Origin: JAHJGG01 sp041658785
GTDB taxonomy: Bacteria; Patescibacteriota; Patescibacteriia; Magasanikbacterales; UBA922
Direction of reading: 5' to 3'
Assembly: GCA_041658785.1 (NCBI GenBank)
Contig: JBAZZL010000002.1
Coordinates: 1-64,000, forward strand
DNA length: 64,000 bases
A model generated the notes under the pieces. That model worked only from the letters and a program-made list of their open reading frames with translations. It was not told the origin of the DNA and did not search any database. Below, piece by piece: positions 27,068-36,415 of the stretch. How positions within the stretch are numbered: the stretch's first letter is position 1; every line of letters begins with the position of its first letter. Both the position numbers and the translations under genes were made by a program.

Positions 27068-27100
27068 CTTTCCACAAAAACCACACTAACAAAAAATTAT

Positions 27101-27185
27101 GCCGCCGTGGTGAAACTGGTAGACACGCACGACTCAAAATCGTGTGCTGAAAGGCATGTCGGTTCAACTCCGACCGGCGGCACCA
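27101..27185 (+). tRNA. tRNA-Leu (anticodon CAA)
   Basis: Class II tRNA with a long variable arm. Acceptor GCCGCCG / CGGCGGC, anticodon loop CTCAAAA giving CAA (reads UUG), T-arm GTCGG-TTCAACT-CCGAC, and an encoded CCA end. Confidence 0.96.
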
Positions 27186-27197
27186 TGAATACTTCTT

Positions 27198-27677
27198 CTA
27201 CAACAACCAGCGCAACGTCCCGCCAGCAAATAGAGTAATCAATGTTACCGCTGTCGCCGCCAAACACACTCCCGCCAAAATAGACCAAAAAGCTTTTTTA
27301 AAAGGGATGTTAAAAACAAATGCGGCGAGCGCTCCGGTCCATGCGCCGGTAAGCGGCAGCGGAATGCCTACAAAAATGGCCAAGCCAATAATTCCATATT
27401 TGGCATAACTGCCGGAAAACTTTTTTTCTGCTCTTTTGAGCAAATTTGTAAAAAATGATCCTAAAAATCTTTTACTTATCACCAACCGATGAACACTTGG
27501 TATAAAATACAAAATAATCGCCGACGGCAGCATATTGCCAATAACCGAAATCAACCACGCCTTCCAGACTGTTAATTTATAAACTTCAATCGCAATCGGA
27601 ATTGACGCCCTTAGTTCAGTCAAAGGAAGCATGGAGAGAAAAAAGTCGCGAGTTCGGACGACAGACCAGTAAACCAA
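27198..27677 (-). CDS. Small multidrug-export-type membrane protein (COG2426-like)
   Basis: 159 residues, four or so hydrophobic helices. The N-terminal pattern FLSMLPLTELRASIPIAIE and the central VGIPLPLTGAWTGALAAF match the putative small multi-drug export family, whose members have no firmly proven transport role. The stop is 12 bases beyond the convergent tRNA-Leu. The upstream 127 bases are TAAGATTGAAA word repeats around a GC-rich block, so the leader is made of repeat DNA. Confidence 0.8.
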   Translation of the reverse strand: MVYWSVVRTRDFFLSMLPLTELRASIPIAIEVYKLTVWKAWLISVIGNMLPSAIILYFIPSVHRLVISKRFLGSFFTNLLKRAEKKFSGSYAKYGIIGLAIFVGIPLPLTGAWTGALAAFVFNIPFKKAFWSILAGVCLAATAVTLITLFAGGTLRWLL

Positions 27678-27804
27678 GTGACAGGATTTAAAACCATAAG
27701 ATTGAAAGGCTTGTCCCGAGCGGAGTCGAGGGATTATAAGATTAAAAAATTATTTATTTCTAACGATGCTTTGGCAACAATCTTTTAGTTAGTCTTTCAA
27801 TCTT

Positions 27805-28845
27805 TTAGTCTTCGTCTTCCGGCCAGCGATAATTCTCAAACACCCACTTCGCGATATCGCGCGCTTCGGTAAACCTCGCTTCATGCCTGTCTGCGCCCAA
27901 TACAACAACATTTAACCAATGCTCTGCCTCATCTCCGATCTGAACTGCAAAATTATATCCGGCGGCCGGCGTATAACCTGTTTTTCCTCCGCTTAAATTA
28001 AAAAATTTATGTTGTATCCAGCCCAATAAAAGCCAATCTGTATTCCATATATGATGCGACTTGCGGCGTTCTCGAGAATACAAAGTCAGCTCTTTCTTGA
28101 TTATTGTTTCCTTTATTTTCTGTTTTGTCAGCGCTTCATCAAGTAAAATAGAAACATCAGATGCGGTTGACACATTCTCATCATCTAGGCCGGTTGGATC
28201 TGCAAACCGCGTATTACTCATCCCGAGCTCCAGCGCTTTTTGGTTCATGCGCTCGATAAAAGCCTCTTCTGGCCAGTCCAAAGCATTGGCCAATGTCTTT
28301 ATTGCTTTATTTGATGATCCAATTAATGCCGCATCCCACAACTCTTGGAGAGTATATGAATCAAAAGCATACATATGAGTATCAAGAGAATCTGCGCCAA
28401 TCACCTCTGTAGTCGTTGACCAATCGATATCTTTTTCTAAAAGAACCAGCGCGCTCATCAGTTTTGTAATACTGGCAATCGGCCTTGCTTGGTATGGATT
28501 TTTGCTGTACAACAATGCCCCTGTTTCACGATCTTTAACAACCATGCTTGCGGCGGTAAAAGTCTCTTCTGGCAACATCTCGCCGATCAATTCAGGCCGT
28601 TGCGGTTCTTGAATTTTAGGAGGCGCAACTGTAATATCCCCGCCAGTTTGGGTTTCTGTTTCTGGTATGACCAGCGTTTTTGGCAAAAGCTGTCTGGCAA
28701 ATTCCGCCTGTTCAGGAGTGATCTGTATAAATTTGATACTGGCCGCAATACCGATACCCAAGAATAAAATTCCCGCGCTAAGAACATTGCGCCATTTATT
28801 TGACTGGTCTTTTATCGGATCTGGCGGTAAAAAAGTATTGGACAT
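27805..28845 (-). CDS. D-alanyl-D-alanine carboxypeptidase (peptidase S11 / DacA type)
   Basis: 346 residues from the ATG at 28845; a longer frame would run into scpB and adds nothing conserved. Trims D-Ala from peptidoglycan stem peptides outside the membrane. N-terminal membrane anchor (about 18-38), Ser125-x-x-Lys128 in ASITKL, SSN at 177-179 and KTG at 288-290 in GGKTGYTPAAG. The C-terminal regulatory domain of DacA is absent. Indicates a peptidoglycan wall. Confidence 0.93.
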   Translation of the reverse strand: MSNTFLPPDPIKDQSNKWRNVLSAGILFLGIGIAASIKFIQITPEQAEFARQLLPKTLVIPETETQTGGDITVAPPKIQEPQRPELIGEMLPEETFTAASMVVKDRETGALLYSKNPYQARPIASITKLMSALVLLEKDIDWSTTTEVIGADSLDTHMYAFDSYTLQELWDAALIGSSNKAIKTLANALDWPEEAFIERMNQKALELGMSNTRFADPTGLDDENVSTASDVSILLDEALTKQKIKETIIKKELTLYSRERRKSHHIWNTDWLLLGWIQHKFFNLSGGKTGYTPAAGYNFAVQIGDEAEHWLNVVVLGADRHEARFTEARDIAKWVFENYRWPEDED

Positions 28846-28913
28846 AATGACTAGAGGAGTGAAGCCGCTCCAAAAAACTATAATTAAATTTCGTAATTCA
28901 AAGTAAATTAATA

Positions 28914-29465
28914 CTAATCGTTGATATTTGGCGGTGGTTGGCTCTCCAATATCCGCCCCAAACATTCATGAGTGTGTAAATTATCATATTCTGGCAATTC
29001 CTCAACTGAAGTAATCCCAAGCTGGCGCAGAGCATCAAACGATAGTGTGTACACCATCGCCAACCTTCCATCGTCCTGCTTTTCCTCAATTAATCCGCGC
29101 ATCAAAAGATTGCGCAAAATTATCGCGCAATTTACTCCGCGAATCTGTTCAAGCTCTGGTCTGGTAATCGGACTGCGATAAGCAATCACAGTCAAAGTTT
29201 CTAATTGCGGCTTAGTTAACTCGCCAGCAACTTCATCTTTGATAAATACCCGAATTGCGTCAGCATTTTTGGGATTTGTGCCCATTTGCACAGTTTCTCC
29301 ATCAACAAAAAGATGGATCCCGGATTCCTCGCGGTTATATTTCATTTTAAGCGTCTCAATTGCCCCTCCCACATCAGCAACATTTTTTCCAATCGCCCTT
29401 GCAATTGCTTCAAAAGCCAACGGCTTTGATGCGACAAAGAGAATTGATTCAATTTTGTCTAACAT
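28914..29465 (-). CDS. scpB: Segregation and condensation protein ScpB
   Basis: 183 residues. ScpB binds ScpA and SMC in the bacterial condensin complex. Two winged-helix domains; signature ETLTVIAYRSPITRPELEQIRGV in the second. Shine-Dalgarno GGAGA about 10 bases before the ATG. It lies 119 bases downstream of scpA. No smc gene is in the window. Confidence 0.94.
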   Translation of the reverse strand: MLDKIESILFVASKPLAFEAIARAIGKNVADVGGAIETLKMKYNREESGIHLFVDGETVQMGTNPKNADAIRVFIKDEVAGELTKPQLETLTVIAYRSPITRPELEQIRGVNCAIILRNLLMRGLIEEKQDDGRLAMVYTLSFDALRQLGITSVEELPEYDNLHTHECLGRILESQPPPNIND

Positions 29466-29584
29466 ATTTGCTTATTCTCCTTTTTTTATATACCCCTTCG
29501 CCTTACTAATTCCGATTTTGCAAAAATTAAATTCCAATTATTTTATTAAGTTTTAACTATGATTTAACGTTAGGCTTCGGAGTA

Positions 29585-30289
29585 TTATACGGAATTAAAA
29601 TAACAATTGAGTATAATAATATCTCCAAATACTTCATCCTGTCTCAACCCGACAACTTTCAGCTTCACAAGTTCTAACAATGCCAAAAAACCAACAATTA
29701 CCTCTGTCCTATTTTGGCTGTTTTTTAGAACTTCGCCAAACAAAAAAGATTTTTTATTCTTTAATAGCCGTCGGATATAATCAACCTTCTCTTTCAACGA
29801 AATAGCTTTGTCTATTTGCGTATACGGCAGCGCTTTCGGCGGCTTTAATCTGTTTAACAATTGTACCATACTTTCGCGCAAGGAATCTAGGCTAAGATTT
29901 ATTGGCAAAACAAATATTTCCACTTTTCTGGGGAGTTCAATTCTAAATACTCCACACCGGCTATTAAGCCACAATTTATTGACCTTTTTACTTGCTTCAA
30001 CAAACGCCCGATAAAGCTTCAACTGCTCTTCCAGACTCTCTGTTTCTTCTTCCTCTGGCGCAAATTGCGGCAAAAGACGGCTTGATTTCAACAACAAAAG
30101 TTTAGCTGCCACCACAAGAAAATCAGCCAGATCCTCAGGATTTTTCTTTTCCAACGAATCTAAATAATAAAGATATTGTTCAGTTACTTCGGAAATCGCG
30201 ATCTCGCTGATATCAAGCTTTTTTTCGCCAATTAGAGAAAGAAGCAAGTCATACGGCCCTTCAAATTGTTTAAGTTTGATAATTTTCAT
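29585..30289 (-). CDS. scpA: Segregation and condensation protein ScpA
   Basis: 234 residues. Kleisin partner of SMC. N-terminal FEGPYDLLLSLIGEKKLDISEI and the DFLVVAAKLLLLKSSRLLP helix are diagnostic. Its ATG overlaps the stop of the upstream membrane gene (ATGA), so translation is probably coupled to it. Confidence 0.94.
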   Translation of the reverse strand: MKIIKLKQFEGPYDLLLSLIGEKKLDISEIAISEVTEQYLYYLDSLEKKNPEDLADFLVVAAKLLLLKSSRLLPQFAPEEEETESLEEQLKLYRAFVEASKKVNKLWLNSRCGVFRIELPRKVEIFVLPINLSLDSLRESMVQLLNRLKPPKALPYTQIDKAISLKEKVDYIRRLLKNKKSFLFGEVLKNSQNRTEVIVGFLALLELVKLKVVGLRQDEVFGDIIILNCYFNSV

Positions 30290-32016
30290 AATTCCTTTGG
30301 TTGAAATACCGTGTAATTTTTGTTTTCAAACTTTTTATCAAAATATTCTTCGTTGAACAATTTTCTTGGGATATTGACAACCAATTCTTTGAGCTGATAA
30401 GGAAAATCGTCTAAATGAAAGTATATCGGATAATAATCAGGATCTCCAGTATAAAAAATAAATAAATCAATCGCTCCAAATGGAGTCTTTTTTGTTGCCC
30501 AATAAAATTCGTCAGGGCTATTTATCAGCGCCAAAGATTTGATATAAGCCAAGCGCTCTGAAAATTGCGCGGCCGGGTGAGAATTGTGCTGGTTAAAATA
30601 AATAAAATCATTAAGCGGTAAAAAAGCGTGCAAAGGAGTCAGGCTGGAATGCAGGGTAATTTTTTTGTAAATATCAGCGTAATTATTCTCTAAAAATCCA
30701 ATTAGCTCCTCCATCTTCGGCTCTAAAGCGCGGGCGTGTTCTCTGGTTTTCAAAACTTTTGTTTGGTCAGCAAAAGTACCAAAAATCAGCTGGGTTGAAA
30801 GAAAAATCAAACCAACAATTGCAACGCTTTGCTGCCACGCTGCCTGGGGATAACGTTTTTTAAGATATCCCCACAATCTTTCAATTCCATAAGCCAAAGC
30901 AAGCGCTAAAATTGCTCTGTTGAAAAAATAAAAACCTTTTGACTCTTGCAAAGGCGAGGCTAAAAATAAAATGGTAAAAAGACCCATCAACTGCCACAAA
31001 TAAGAAGCGGCAAACAAACTCAAGAGTCCGCGGATATATAAATGCTGGCGCCAAATAATCAGCGCCGCGAAACCAACCATCATCAGCAACCCTCGCAAAC
31101 TCAAATCAAACAACGGTCCGGTTGTCGCGATCCATTCGGTCACAAAAAATCCCAATTGCCAATTTTCCGACCCGCGCTCAATATAAACTCTGATTAGAGG
31201 CGCCCAATAAAAAGCGCCGACAACTAAAACTACAATGCCCGTAGCCAGTAAAGAAAAATATTTTTTATATTCAATCTTTTTGCCTGCAAATAAATTGAAG
31301 AGGGCAATGCCGATGGCGGCGAGAAAAAACCAAAAATAAAAAAGCAGAAACAATATCCCGCCTGTTATCCCAAAAACAATCACCCTCATTCCCTTCAGTT
31401 TATTTTGATGCAGCTGATAAATTAACAAAACGGTCCAAAGTACAACCAGCGAAGCGCTGACCAATTCATATGGTTTGATAATAACAGCATCCCAATCAAT
31501 AAAGACAAATAAAAAAATGGCTGATAAAAACCACGCCAGCGCTCCTGGAGCTTCCTTGGCTCTGTCCGCCATCTGATTCTTCAGCCAAAACCGCTTTTGA
31601 ATTAAAAAAAATAAAACCGGATAAAAAACAATAGCGCCAACAGCTCCAATTTTTGCTATCTGAATGCCGTTATAATTCAAAAACTTTCCTATTAAGCCAA
31701 AAATCCAAAACCAAAGCGGAGGATAAAACGGCGGCAGAGACGCGTAAGCAAAATCAGACAAGAGGCTGCCATGGGCAAACATTTCATACATCGCGGCAAT
31801 AGTAATTTCATCCGCTTCCAACCCCCAAAACATCAGCTTCATCTGATGAACCAAAAAAAAATAAGCCAACCCGGAAGAAATCCCAATTAAAAACAAAAAA
31901 TAACCAAATCTCCATTTTTGATAAATGGCAACGAGCCCTAGCGCGATAAAAAGAAAAAAAAACAGCTTCACTGCGATAATGTGTTGTAAATCATTGTATG
32001 ATAACAAAACATCCAT
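30286..32016 (-). CDS. Multi-pass membrane protein, GT-C glycosyltransferase-like
   Basis: About 576 residues from the ATG at 32016. A longer frame to 32079 would begin inside a word-repeat block, so I prefer the internal start. Around 11-13 hydrophobic helices, an early acidic pair in the first large loop (GLEADEIT) and a soluble C-terminal domain (about 430-576), the layout of GT-C enzymes such as ArnT- or AftA-type transferases that use lipid-linked sugars. No decisive motif beyond this. Overlaps scpA by four bases. Confidence 0.6.
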   Translation of the reverse strand: MDVLLSYNDLQHIIAVKLFFFLFIALGLVAIYQKWRFGYFLFLIGISSGLAYFFLVHQMKLMFWGLEADEITIAAMYEMFAHGSLLSDFAYASLPPFYPPLWFWIFGLIGKFLNYNGIQIAKIGAVGAIVFYPVLFFLIQKRFWLKNQMADRAKEAPGALAWFLSAIFLFVFIDWDAVIIKPYELVSASLVVLWTVLLIYQLHQNKLKGMRVIVFGITGGILFLLFYFWFFLAAIGIALFNLFAGKKIEYKKYFSLLATGIVVLVVGAFYWAPLIRVYIERGSENWQLGFFVTEWIATTGPLFDLSLRGLLMMVGFAALIIWRQHLYIRGLLSLFAASYLWQLMGLFTILFLASPLQESKGFYFFNRAILALALAYGIERLWGYLKKRYPQAAWQQSVAIVGLIFLSTQLIFGTFADQTKVLKTREHARALEPKMEELIGFLENNYADIYKKITLHSSLTPLHAFLPLNDFIYFNQHNSHPAAQFSERLAYIKSLALINSPDEFYWATKKTPFGAIDLFIFYTGDPDYYPIYFHLDDFPYQLKELVVNIPRKLFNEEYFDKKFENKNYTVFQPKEL

Positions 32017-32029
32017 AATGAATAAAAAA

Positions 32030-32106
32030 GTAATTGGTAAATGGTAAATAGTAATTATCTTTACATTTTCAAACACCAATTATCAATTACCATTTATTAA
32101 TTACTG
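32030..32106. repeat. AATTGGTAAATGG self-complementary word repeat
   Basis: AGTAATTGGTAAATGGTAAA on one side and ATTATCAATTACCATTTA on the other form an imperfect inverted repeat between two minus-strand genes. Confidence 0.75.
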
Positions 32107-32110
32107 TGAA

Positions 32111-32416
32111 TTACTTTTTCACAAATCGCATCTTCTCCTGCTTTGACGCCAAAATCTCTCTCGCCCTCTCCCTTCCCTTTCTCGTCAATTTTACATCCGT
32201 AACAAACCACTTATGCGGCGTGCGCCGGCCGTAGCCAATTAGTAATTCTTTGTTTATCAATCGCTCCAAACTATTGGTAATAATCCCCTCTTCGTACTTG
32301 GCAACCGCGCCGCTCTCTCGCTTTTCATAAAACTCCCGGAAAATCTTTCGGTCAATCTTTCCCCCTTTTTCAAAACAGCGAAGGATGATGTGTTTTTGGA
32401 GAGAGCTTAAATACAT
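32111..32416 (-). CDS. Small winged-helix-like protein
   Basis: 101 residues, basic. The pattern of a first helix (LQKHIILRCFEKGG), a middle helix (GIITNSLERLINKELL) and a wing (TDVKLTRKGRERARE) fits winged-helix regulators that end in LTxKG. The likely role is DNA binding, target unknown. It sits alone between two repeat blocks and upstream of nothing obvious in its own operon. Confidence 0.6.
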   Translation of the reverse strand: MYLSSLQKHIILRCFEKGGKIDRKIFREFYEKRESGAVAKYEEGIITNSLERLINKELLIGYGRRTPHKWFVTDVKLTRKGRERAREILASKQEKMRFVKK

Positions 32417-32424
32417 ATCTTATC

Positions 32425-32578
32425 AATTCACCTAATTCATCTAATTGTCTAATTCACCTAATAAAAATTCCAATTTCCAATTTAAAAAATATTAACGTAG
32501 AGCAACTGGAATGTTTGGCATTATCTTATTTGAAATTTTATTAGGTGGATTAGGTGAATTAGACAATTAGGTGAATTT
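32425..32578. repeat. Long inverted repeat of TTAGGTGAATTAGA words
   Basis: About 40-45 bases at each end are nearly exact reverse complements (words AATTCACCTAA and TTAGGTGAATT), with about 60 bases between them. It fills the spacer downstream of aspS. Confidence 0.85.
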
Positions 32579-32584
32579 TCAGAC

Positions 32585-34357
32585 TTACTTTTTCTCTGTG
32601 ATCCTTATTCCCAACTCCTCCAACTGTTTCTTATCAACTTCCCCCGGCGCGCCAGTCATCACCTCTTCCGCCTGCTGATTCTTCGGAAACGGCACCACCG
32701 CGCGGATGTTTCTTTCGTTCAATAAAACCATGGCCAGCCGCTCAATACCAGGAGCAAATCCACAGTGCGGCGGAGCGCCGTATTCAAACGCGTCAATCAT
32801 GTGGCCGAACTTTTTATCAACTTGCTCTTTGGAATAACCGGCAATGGCAAACGCCTTATACATTATTTCCGGATCTTTATTTCTAACCGCGCCGGAGGAT
32901 AATTCAAAACCATTGGCAATAATATCGTACTGCTCCGCGATAATTTTTAACGGATCTTCTTTTTGGAGCGTCTCAAGTCCTCCCCGCGGCTGGGAAAACG
33001 GATTATGCCCGAAGTCAATCTTTTTAAACTCTTCATTGTACTCGTACATGGGAAAATCCACAATCCACGCCCAGGCAATCATGTTCGGATCTTTTAAATT
33101 CATTTTCTCTCCCACCAATTCTCGCACCGCCCCCAGCGCTTTACAACTCACTTCCCATTTATCAGCAACAAAAAACAAAATATAATTCTGTTTAATTTTG
33201 TTTAATTTTGTCAAATTCTTTAATTCTTTCAAATGCTCTTCACTAACAAATTTAGAAATCCCGCCATCTAACTTCCCATCAATAACTTTAAACCACGCCA
33301 ACCCCTTGGCATGCGCGCGAACAGCCGCGTCCAAAAATTCGCCGTCCAATTCGCTCCGGTTGAAACTTTCGCCGCCGGGAACAATCAAACAACGAACGTA
33401 TTCGGCATTTTGGAAGACCTTAAAATCCGTCCGCTTAGCCCACGCGGTAACATCGGTTAATTTTAAATCAAACCTCAAGTCCGGCCGGTCGCTCCCGTAG
33501 GTTTCCAAACATTCTCTGAACGGAATGCGGGGAAACGGCTTTTGCAAAACTTTTTTGCCCGCCACTTCCTCGGTGAGGCCGATAAACAATGGCTCCATTT
33601 CCTGAAAAAATTCTTCCGGCGTCAGAAAACTCGTCTCCACGTCCAATTGATAAAATTCACCGGGAGAACGATCGGCCCGCGCGTCTTCGTCGCGCATGCA
33701 GGGAGCAATCTGGTAGTATTTATCAAAACCCGCGACCATCAATAATTGTTTATACTGTTGCGGCGCCTGAGGCAAAGCGTAAAACTTGCCCGGGTGGATC
33801 CGGCTCGGCACCAGATAATCCCGCGCACCCTCGGGCGATGAAACCGTCAGAATCGGCGTGGCAATATGCGTAAACCCGCGCCCATCCATATAGTCGCGGA
33901 TGTACTTCTCCATCTTCGCCCGGAATAAAATATTATTTTTCAACTGCTCCCGCCGCAATTCCAAATAACGGTATTTCAATCGCAACTCTTCATCCTCTTC
34001 TCCCTTGCGCGCGTCAAAAATTTCAAACGGCAATGTTTTCGCCCGGCTCAAAATTTCCACCGCGCTCGCCGCTAACTCAATCTCGCCCGTGGCTAATTCC
34101 TTGTTTACCGTCTTCGCCTCGCGTTTTACCACTTCACCCGTAACTTTGATAACATACTCGTATTTTAACTCTTCGGCCGCGGCGTAATTTCCGGTCTTCT
34201 CCGGACTAAAAACCACCTGCGTAATCCCATACCGGTCCCGTAAATCAACAAAAATCAAGCCGCCAAACTTGCGCCTCTTATGCACCCAGCCGGACAAGGT
34301 TACTTTTTTCCCGGCGTGTTTTTTAGTTAATTCTCCGCAGGTGTGAGTTCTATACAT
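32585..34357 (-). CDS. aspS: Aspartyl-tRNA synthetase
   Basis: 590 residues, class II synthetase. N-terminal OB anticodon domain (LSGWVHKRRKFGGLIFVDLRDR), motif 2 around YQIAPCMRDEDARADRSPGEFYQLD, the bacterial GAD insertion (about 280-420) and motif 3 GFAPGIERLAMVL. Residues about 376-390 (LKNLTKLNKIKQN) are encoded by a GTTTAATTTT word repeat within the insertion domain. asnS is also present, so a discriminating AspRS is plausible. Confidence 0.97.
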   Translation of the reverse strand: MYRTHTCGELTKKHAGKKVTLSGWVHKRRKFGGLIFVDLRDRYGITQVVFSPEKTGNYAAAEELKYEYVIKVTGEVVKREAKTVNKELATGEIELAASAVEILSRAKTLPFEIFDARKGEEDEELRLKYRYLELRREQLKNNILFRAKMEKYIRDYMDGRGFTHIATPILTVSSPEGARDYLVPSRIHPGKFYALPQAPQQYKQLLMVAGFDKYYQIAPCMRDEDARADRSPGEFYQLDVETSFLTPEEFFQEMEPLFIGLTEEVAGKKVLQKPFPRIPFRECLETYGSDRPDLRFDLKLTDVTAWAKRTDFKVFQNAEYVRCLIVPGGESFNRSELDGEFLDAAVRAHAKGLAWFKVIDGKLDGGISKFVSEEHLKELKNLTKLNKIKQNYILFFVADKWEVSCKALGAVRELVGEKMNLKDPNMIAWAWIVDFPMYEYNEEFKKIDFGHNPFSQPRGGLETLQKEDPLKIIAEQYDIIANGFELSSGAVRNKDPEIMYKAFAIAGYSKEQVDKKFGHMIDAFEYGAPPHCGFAPGIERLAMVLLNERNIRAVVPFPKNQQAEEVMTGAPGEVDKKQLEELGIRITEKK

Positions 34358-34366
34358 AGCCGCCTA

Positions 34367-34395
34367 TTGACAAGATTAAATTTAAATTATACAAT
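34367..34395 (+). promoter_or_regulatory. Promoter facing a candidate small RNA
   Basis: TTGACA, 17 bases, TACAAT on the plus strand, starting only 10 bases from the divergent aspS start codon. There is no plus-strand gene before 35248; a terminator-like structure follows at once. Confidence 0.65.
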
Positions 34396-34401
34396 ACAGT
34401 T

Positions 34402-34474
34402 GGAATTGACACTGCCTCAAATAGTCCCGTTCATCGGGTGCGTCCTCCTAGAGAGGTAAGAGGCAGTGTTTTTT
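34402..34474 (+). ncRNA. Candidate structured small RNA (about 73 nt)
   Basis: Between aspS and a DUF3800 gene, both on the minus strand. The plus strand has a promoter, then a compact fold: a 10-bp outer stem ACACTGCCTC / GAGGCAGTGT (34409-34418 and 34460-34469) enclosing two small hairpins, CCCG-TTCAT-CGGG and CCTC-CTAGA-GAGG, and a run of six T. This is a three-way junction ending as an intrinsic terminator. It cannot be the terminator of a neighbouring gene, as none is transcribed in this direction. Its 3' end overlaps the DUF3800 stop codon. It resembles no RNA family I know. Confidence 0.5.
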
Positions 34475-35102
34475 ATTTCGGCCAAATTTGTACCCAAATT
34501 TCTTTAGGAGAAATATATTGATAATACAAACTCCAATCTTTCTTATTCTGAACTTTCCTGTTGATAATGCCGGAAACATAATCAGCTACTTGCAGTAAAC
34601 TGTTAGCGGAGGAACGCTGTTGTTTAAATTTCTTTATCGGCCTCTTATCTCTATTATTTAACTTTGATCTTAGATATTTTCCCAAACTTTTCCGGAAATC
34701 CGGCGAGCCGGATCTGTCCAGCACCACGATTGCGTTGTCCAAATAAGGCAGAGCATTAGTAAAAGTCATCTGGCACGCATATTTGTAAAAAGATTCTTTG
34801 ACGGAAAAACCCGGGCCGTACAGCTTGCTAGGATCTTTGTTTATCACGACGGAAAAATAAGTAAAATGATACGGTCGTATCGCTTGCAAAAAAGCTTGGC
34901 GCACCCGCCTGGAATTATGCGTGAAATGAAATTCAAAATTTGCCGGATAACCAAGTTCTTTTCTCAATAACGCGACGCGCTTGTCGCAATCGCCGGCGAT
35001 CTCATTATCCTGAAATAATATCATTGAAATTATAAAAAACTGACTTGAGCCCTCACCGACCTTTCGGCCAGTATCACCTGACTCATCGATAAATACGAGC
35101 AT
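34473..35102 (-). CDS. DUF3800 protein (RNase H-like fold)
   Basis: 209 residues. The N-terminal LVFIDESGDTG and a later acidic region (IVVLDRSG, then NSLLQVADYVSG) are the hallmarks of DUF3800, a family with an RNase H-like arrangement of acidic residues, frequent near mobile or defence genes. Function in cells is not established. It is a single gene with its 3' end facing aspS. Confidence 0.85.
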   Translation of the reverse strand: MLVFIDESGDTGRKVGEGSSQFFIISMILFQDNEIAGDCDKRVALLRKELGYPANFEFHFTHNSRRVRQAFLQAIRPYHFTYFSVVINKDPSKLYGPGFSVKESFYKYACQMTFTNALPYLDNAIVVLDRSGSPDFRKSLGKYLRSKLNNRDKRPIKKFKQQRSSANSLLQVADYVSGIINRKVQNKKDWSLYYQYISPKEIWVQIWPK

Positions 35103-35247
35103 AGTTTTACTTCAAAATCGCCCTATTATTGTACCAATTCTCGGCTCTTTACGCAAGTTATCAACAGATAGGTTGTTTTTTTTTGCGGGGTGGTAGAATA
35201 CACTGAAAGCGCCATTCGCTTTGTATTAACAATTTAATGATAGTTTT

Positions 35248-35988
35248 ATGTCACCAGGAGAACATCAAGGTTATAGACCACCCGACGCAGATAAACCTAT
35301 CACAAATGATGGAGTAGAAACGCTAAAACGACAACGGGAAAAAACGGCAGCCGCCTTAGCCGAAGCGGAGAAGGAGGAAGAAGAAGAGGCAAGAATAGAT
35401 CTCGTAGGTGATTTAATAAATGAAATAGAAATAATAGATGATGAACTAAGAAAAAAATATTGGTCGTCGCAAAAGGCAACCGAAAATGAAACCGTCGGTA
35501 GCGAGGTTCAGACACGAATCGCCGGAATAGCCGAGAGATTATTGCCAGAATATGAAGAGATGTTAAGAAGAAATGGCGGACAATACCACTATAGTGATGA
35601 ACATGTCAATAAAGAAGGACAAGTCGTCCGCGAAACAAGAATTATCTCTGACCATGAAGAAGTCGTAAAAAGAGCGTTAATCAAACTTGATAAAATCTGT
35701 AAAGGTGAACCCTACTGTAAAGGAATTCCCGCGGTTGAAGTTGGAGAAAGAAGTGGATATGTTGGGGAAAATAAAACCGAGTTGCGACAATTATCCGATG
35801 ACTTATTTTTGTATACGGACTCTCGACTTATGAATAATGAAACAGGTGTATTTGACCCTGAAGTGCATCTGGTGAATTCGCAGGAAGCGCGAGAACTGCA
35901 TGAGTCCTTTGGTGAAAAATCACGACTCAAAATTGCAGAATTAGAAAATCAAATGAAGGCAGGACAAACAATGTTGAACAAATTGTAA
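35248..35988 (+). CDS. Hypothetical soluble protein, Glu-rich coiled coil at N-terminus
   Basis: 246 residues, not recognised. Residues about 25-75 are a charged helix (KRQREKTAAALAEAEKEEEE) likely to form a coiled coil; the rest is mixed with a central YHYSDEHVNKEGQ region and a Cys pair (CKGEPYC). No signal peptide or membrane segment. A clear intrinsic terminator follows, which supports a single-gene unit. Confidence 0.6.
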   Translation: MSPGEHQGYRPPDADKPITNDGVETLKRQREKTAAALAEAEKEEEEEARIDLVGDLINEIEIIDDELRKKYWSSQKATENETVGSEVQTRIAGIAERLLPEYEEMLRRNGGQYHYSDEHVNKEGQVVRETRIISDHEEVVKRALIKLDKICKGEPYCKGIPAVEVGERSGYVGENKTELRQLSDDLFLYTDSRLMNNETGVFDPEVHLVNSQEARELHESFGEKSRLKIAELENQMKAGQTMLNKL

Positions 35989-36020
35989 AAATAGCACGAA
36001 TCAAAATCATGTATCAATCG

Positions 36021-36049
36021 CCGCCCTTTATCATTCAGGGCGGTTTTTT
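36021..36049 (+). terminator. Intrinsic terminator
   Basis: CCGCCCT / AGGGCGG stem, nine-base loop, then TTTTTT. Confidence 0.9.
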
Positions 36050-36103
36050 ATTTTCACCTCCCCAGCCCCGCCGCGTTGTTGCGGTCTGGTTGCTCCCCTC
36101 TTC

Positions 36104-36315
36104 GGTGGTAATCCGACAACTCTATCCCTGTCCCTTTCCCTTATGAAGGGAAAGGGAACCCATTAAGCGGGTTCAACTAAAATTCAATCATTAGGTCATT
36201 TCCCTTTAGAAGAGAAAGCGCGGCCTAACGATTGAATTAAGAACAAACCCTCTTAACGAGTCCTCCTTCCCTTCATAAGGGAAGGAGACAGAGGATGAGT
36301 TGTCGGGCTACCGCC
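36104..36315. repeat. MITE-like palindromic element, copy 2
   Basis: About 212 bp, nearly the same sequence and same orientation as 7182-7392, with the same GGYGGTAATCCGACAACTC ends and nested hairpins. On its right the end continues as CTACCGCCAGAGAAAGG, which matches in inverted form the CTTTCTCTGGCGGTAG left of copy 1. It occupies most of the 427-base gap 35989-36415, which otherwise holds a terminator and no gene. Confidence 0.85.
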
Positions 36316-36415
36316 AGAGAAAGGCAGAGGATAGATTATTGGGCTACCGCGAAGAAAATTTAAACCGCATTCGTTCAGTTTTCAACCTATCAACACCCCA
36401 TCCCCCTTATCCACA

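Noticed and set aside
34405..34475. The hairpin at 34409-34469 as terminator of aspS or DUF3800
   Set aside because: Both genes run on the minus strand, where the structure has no T-run and lies upstream of aspS; the T-run is on the plus strand.
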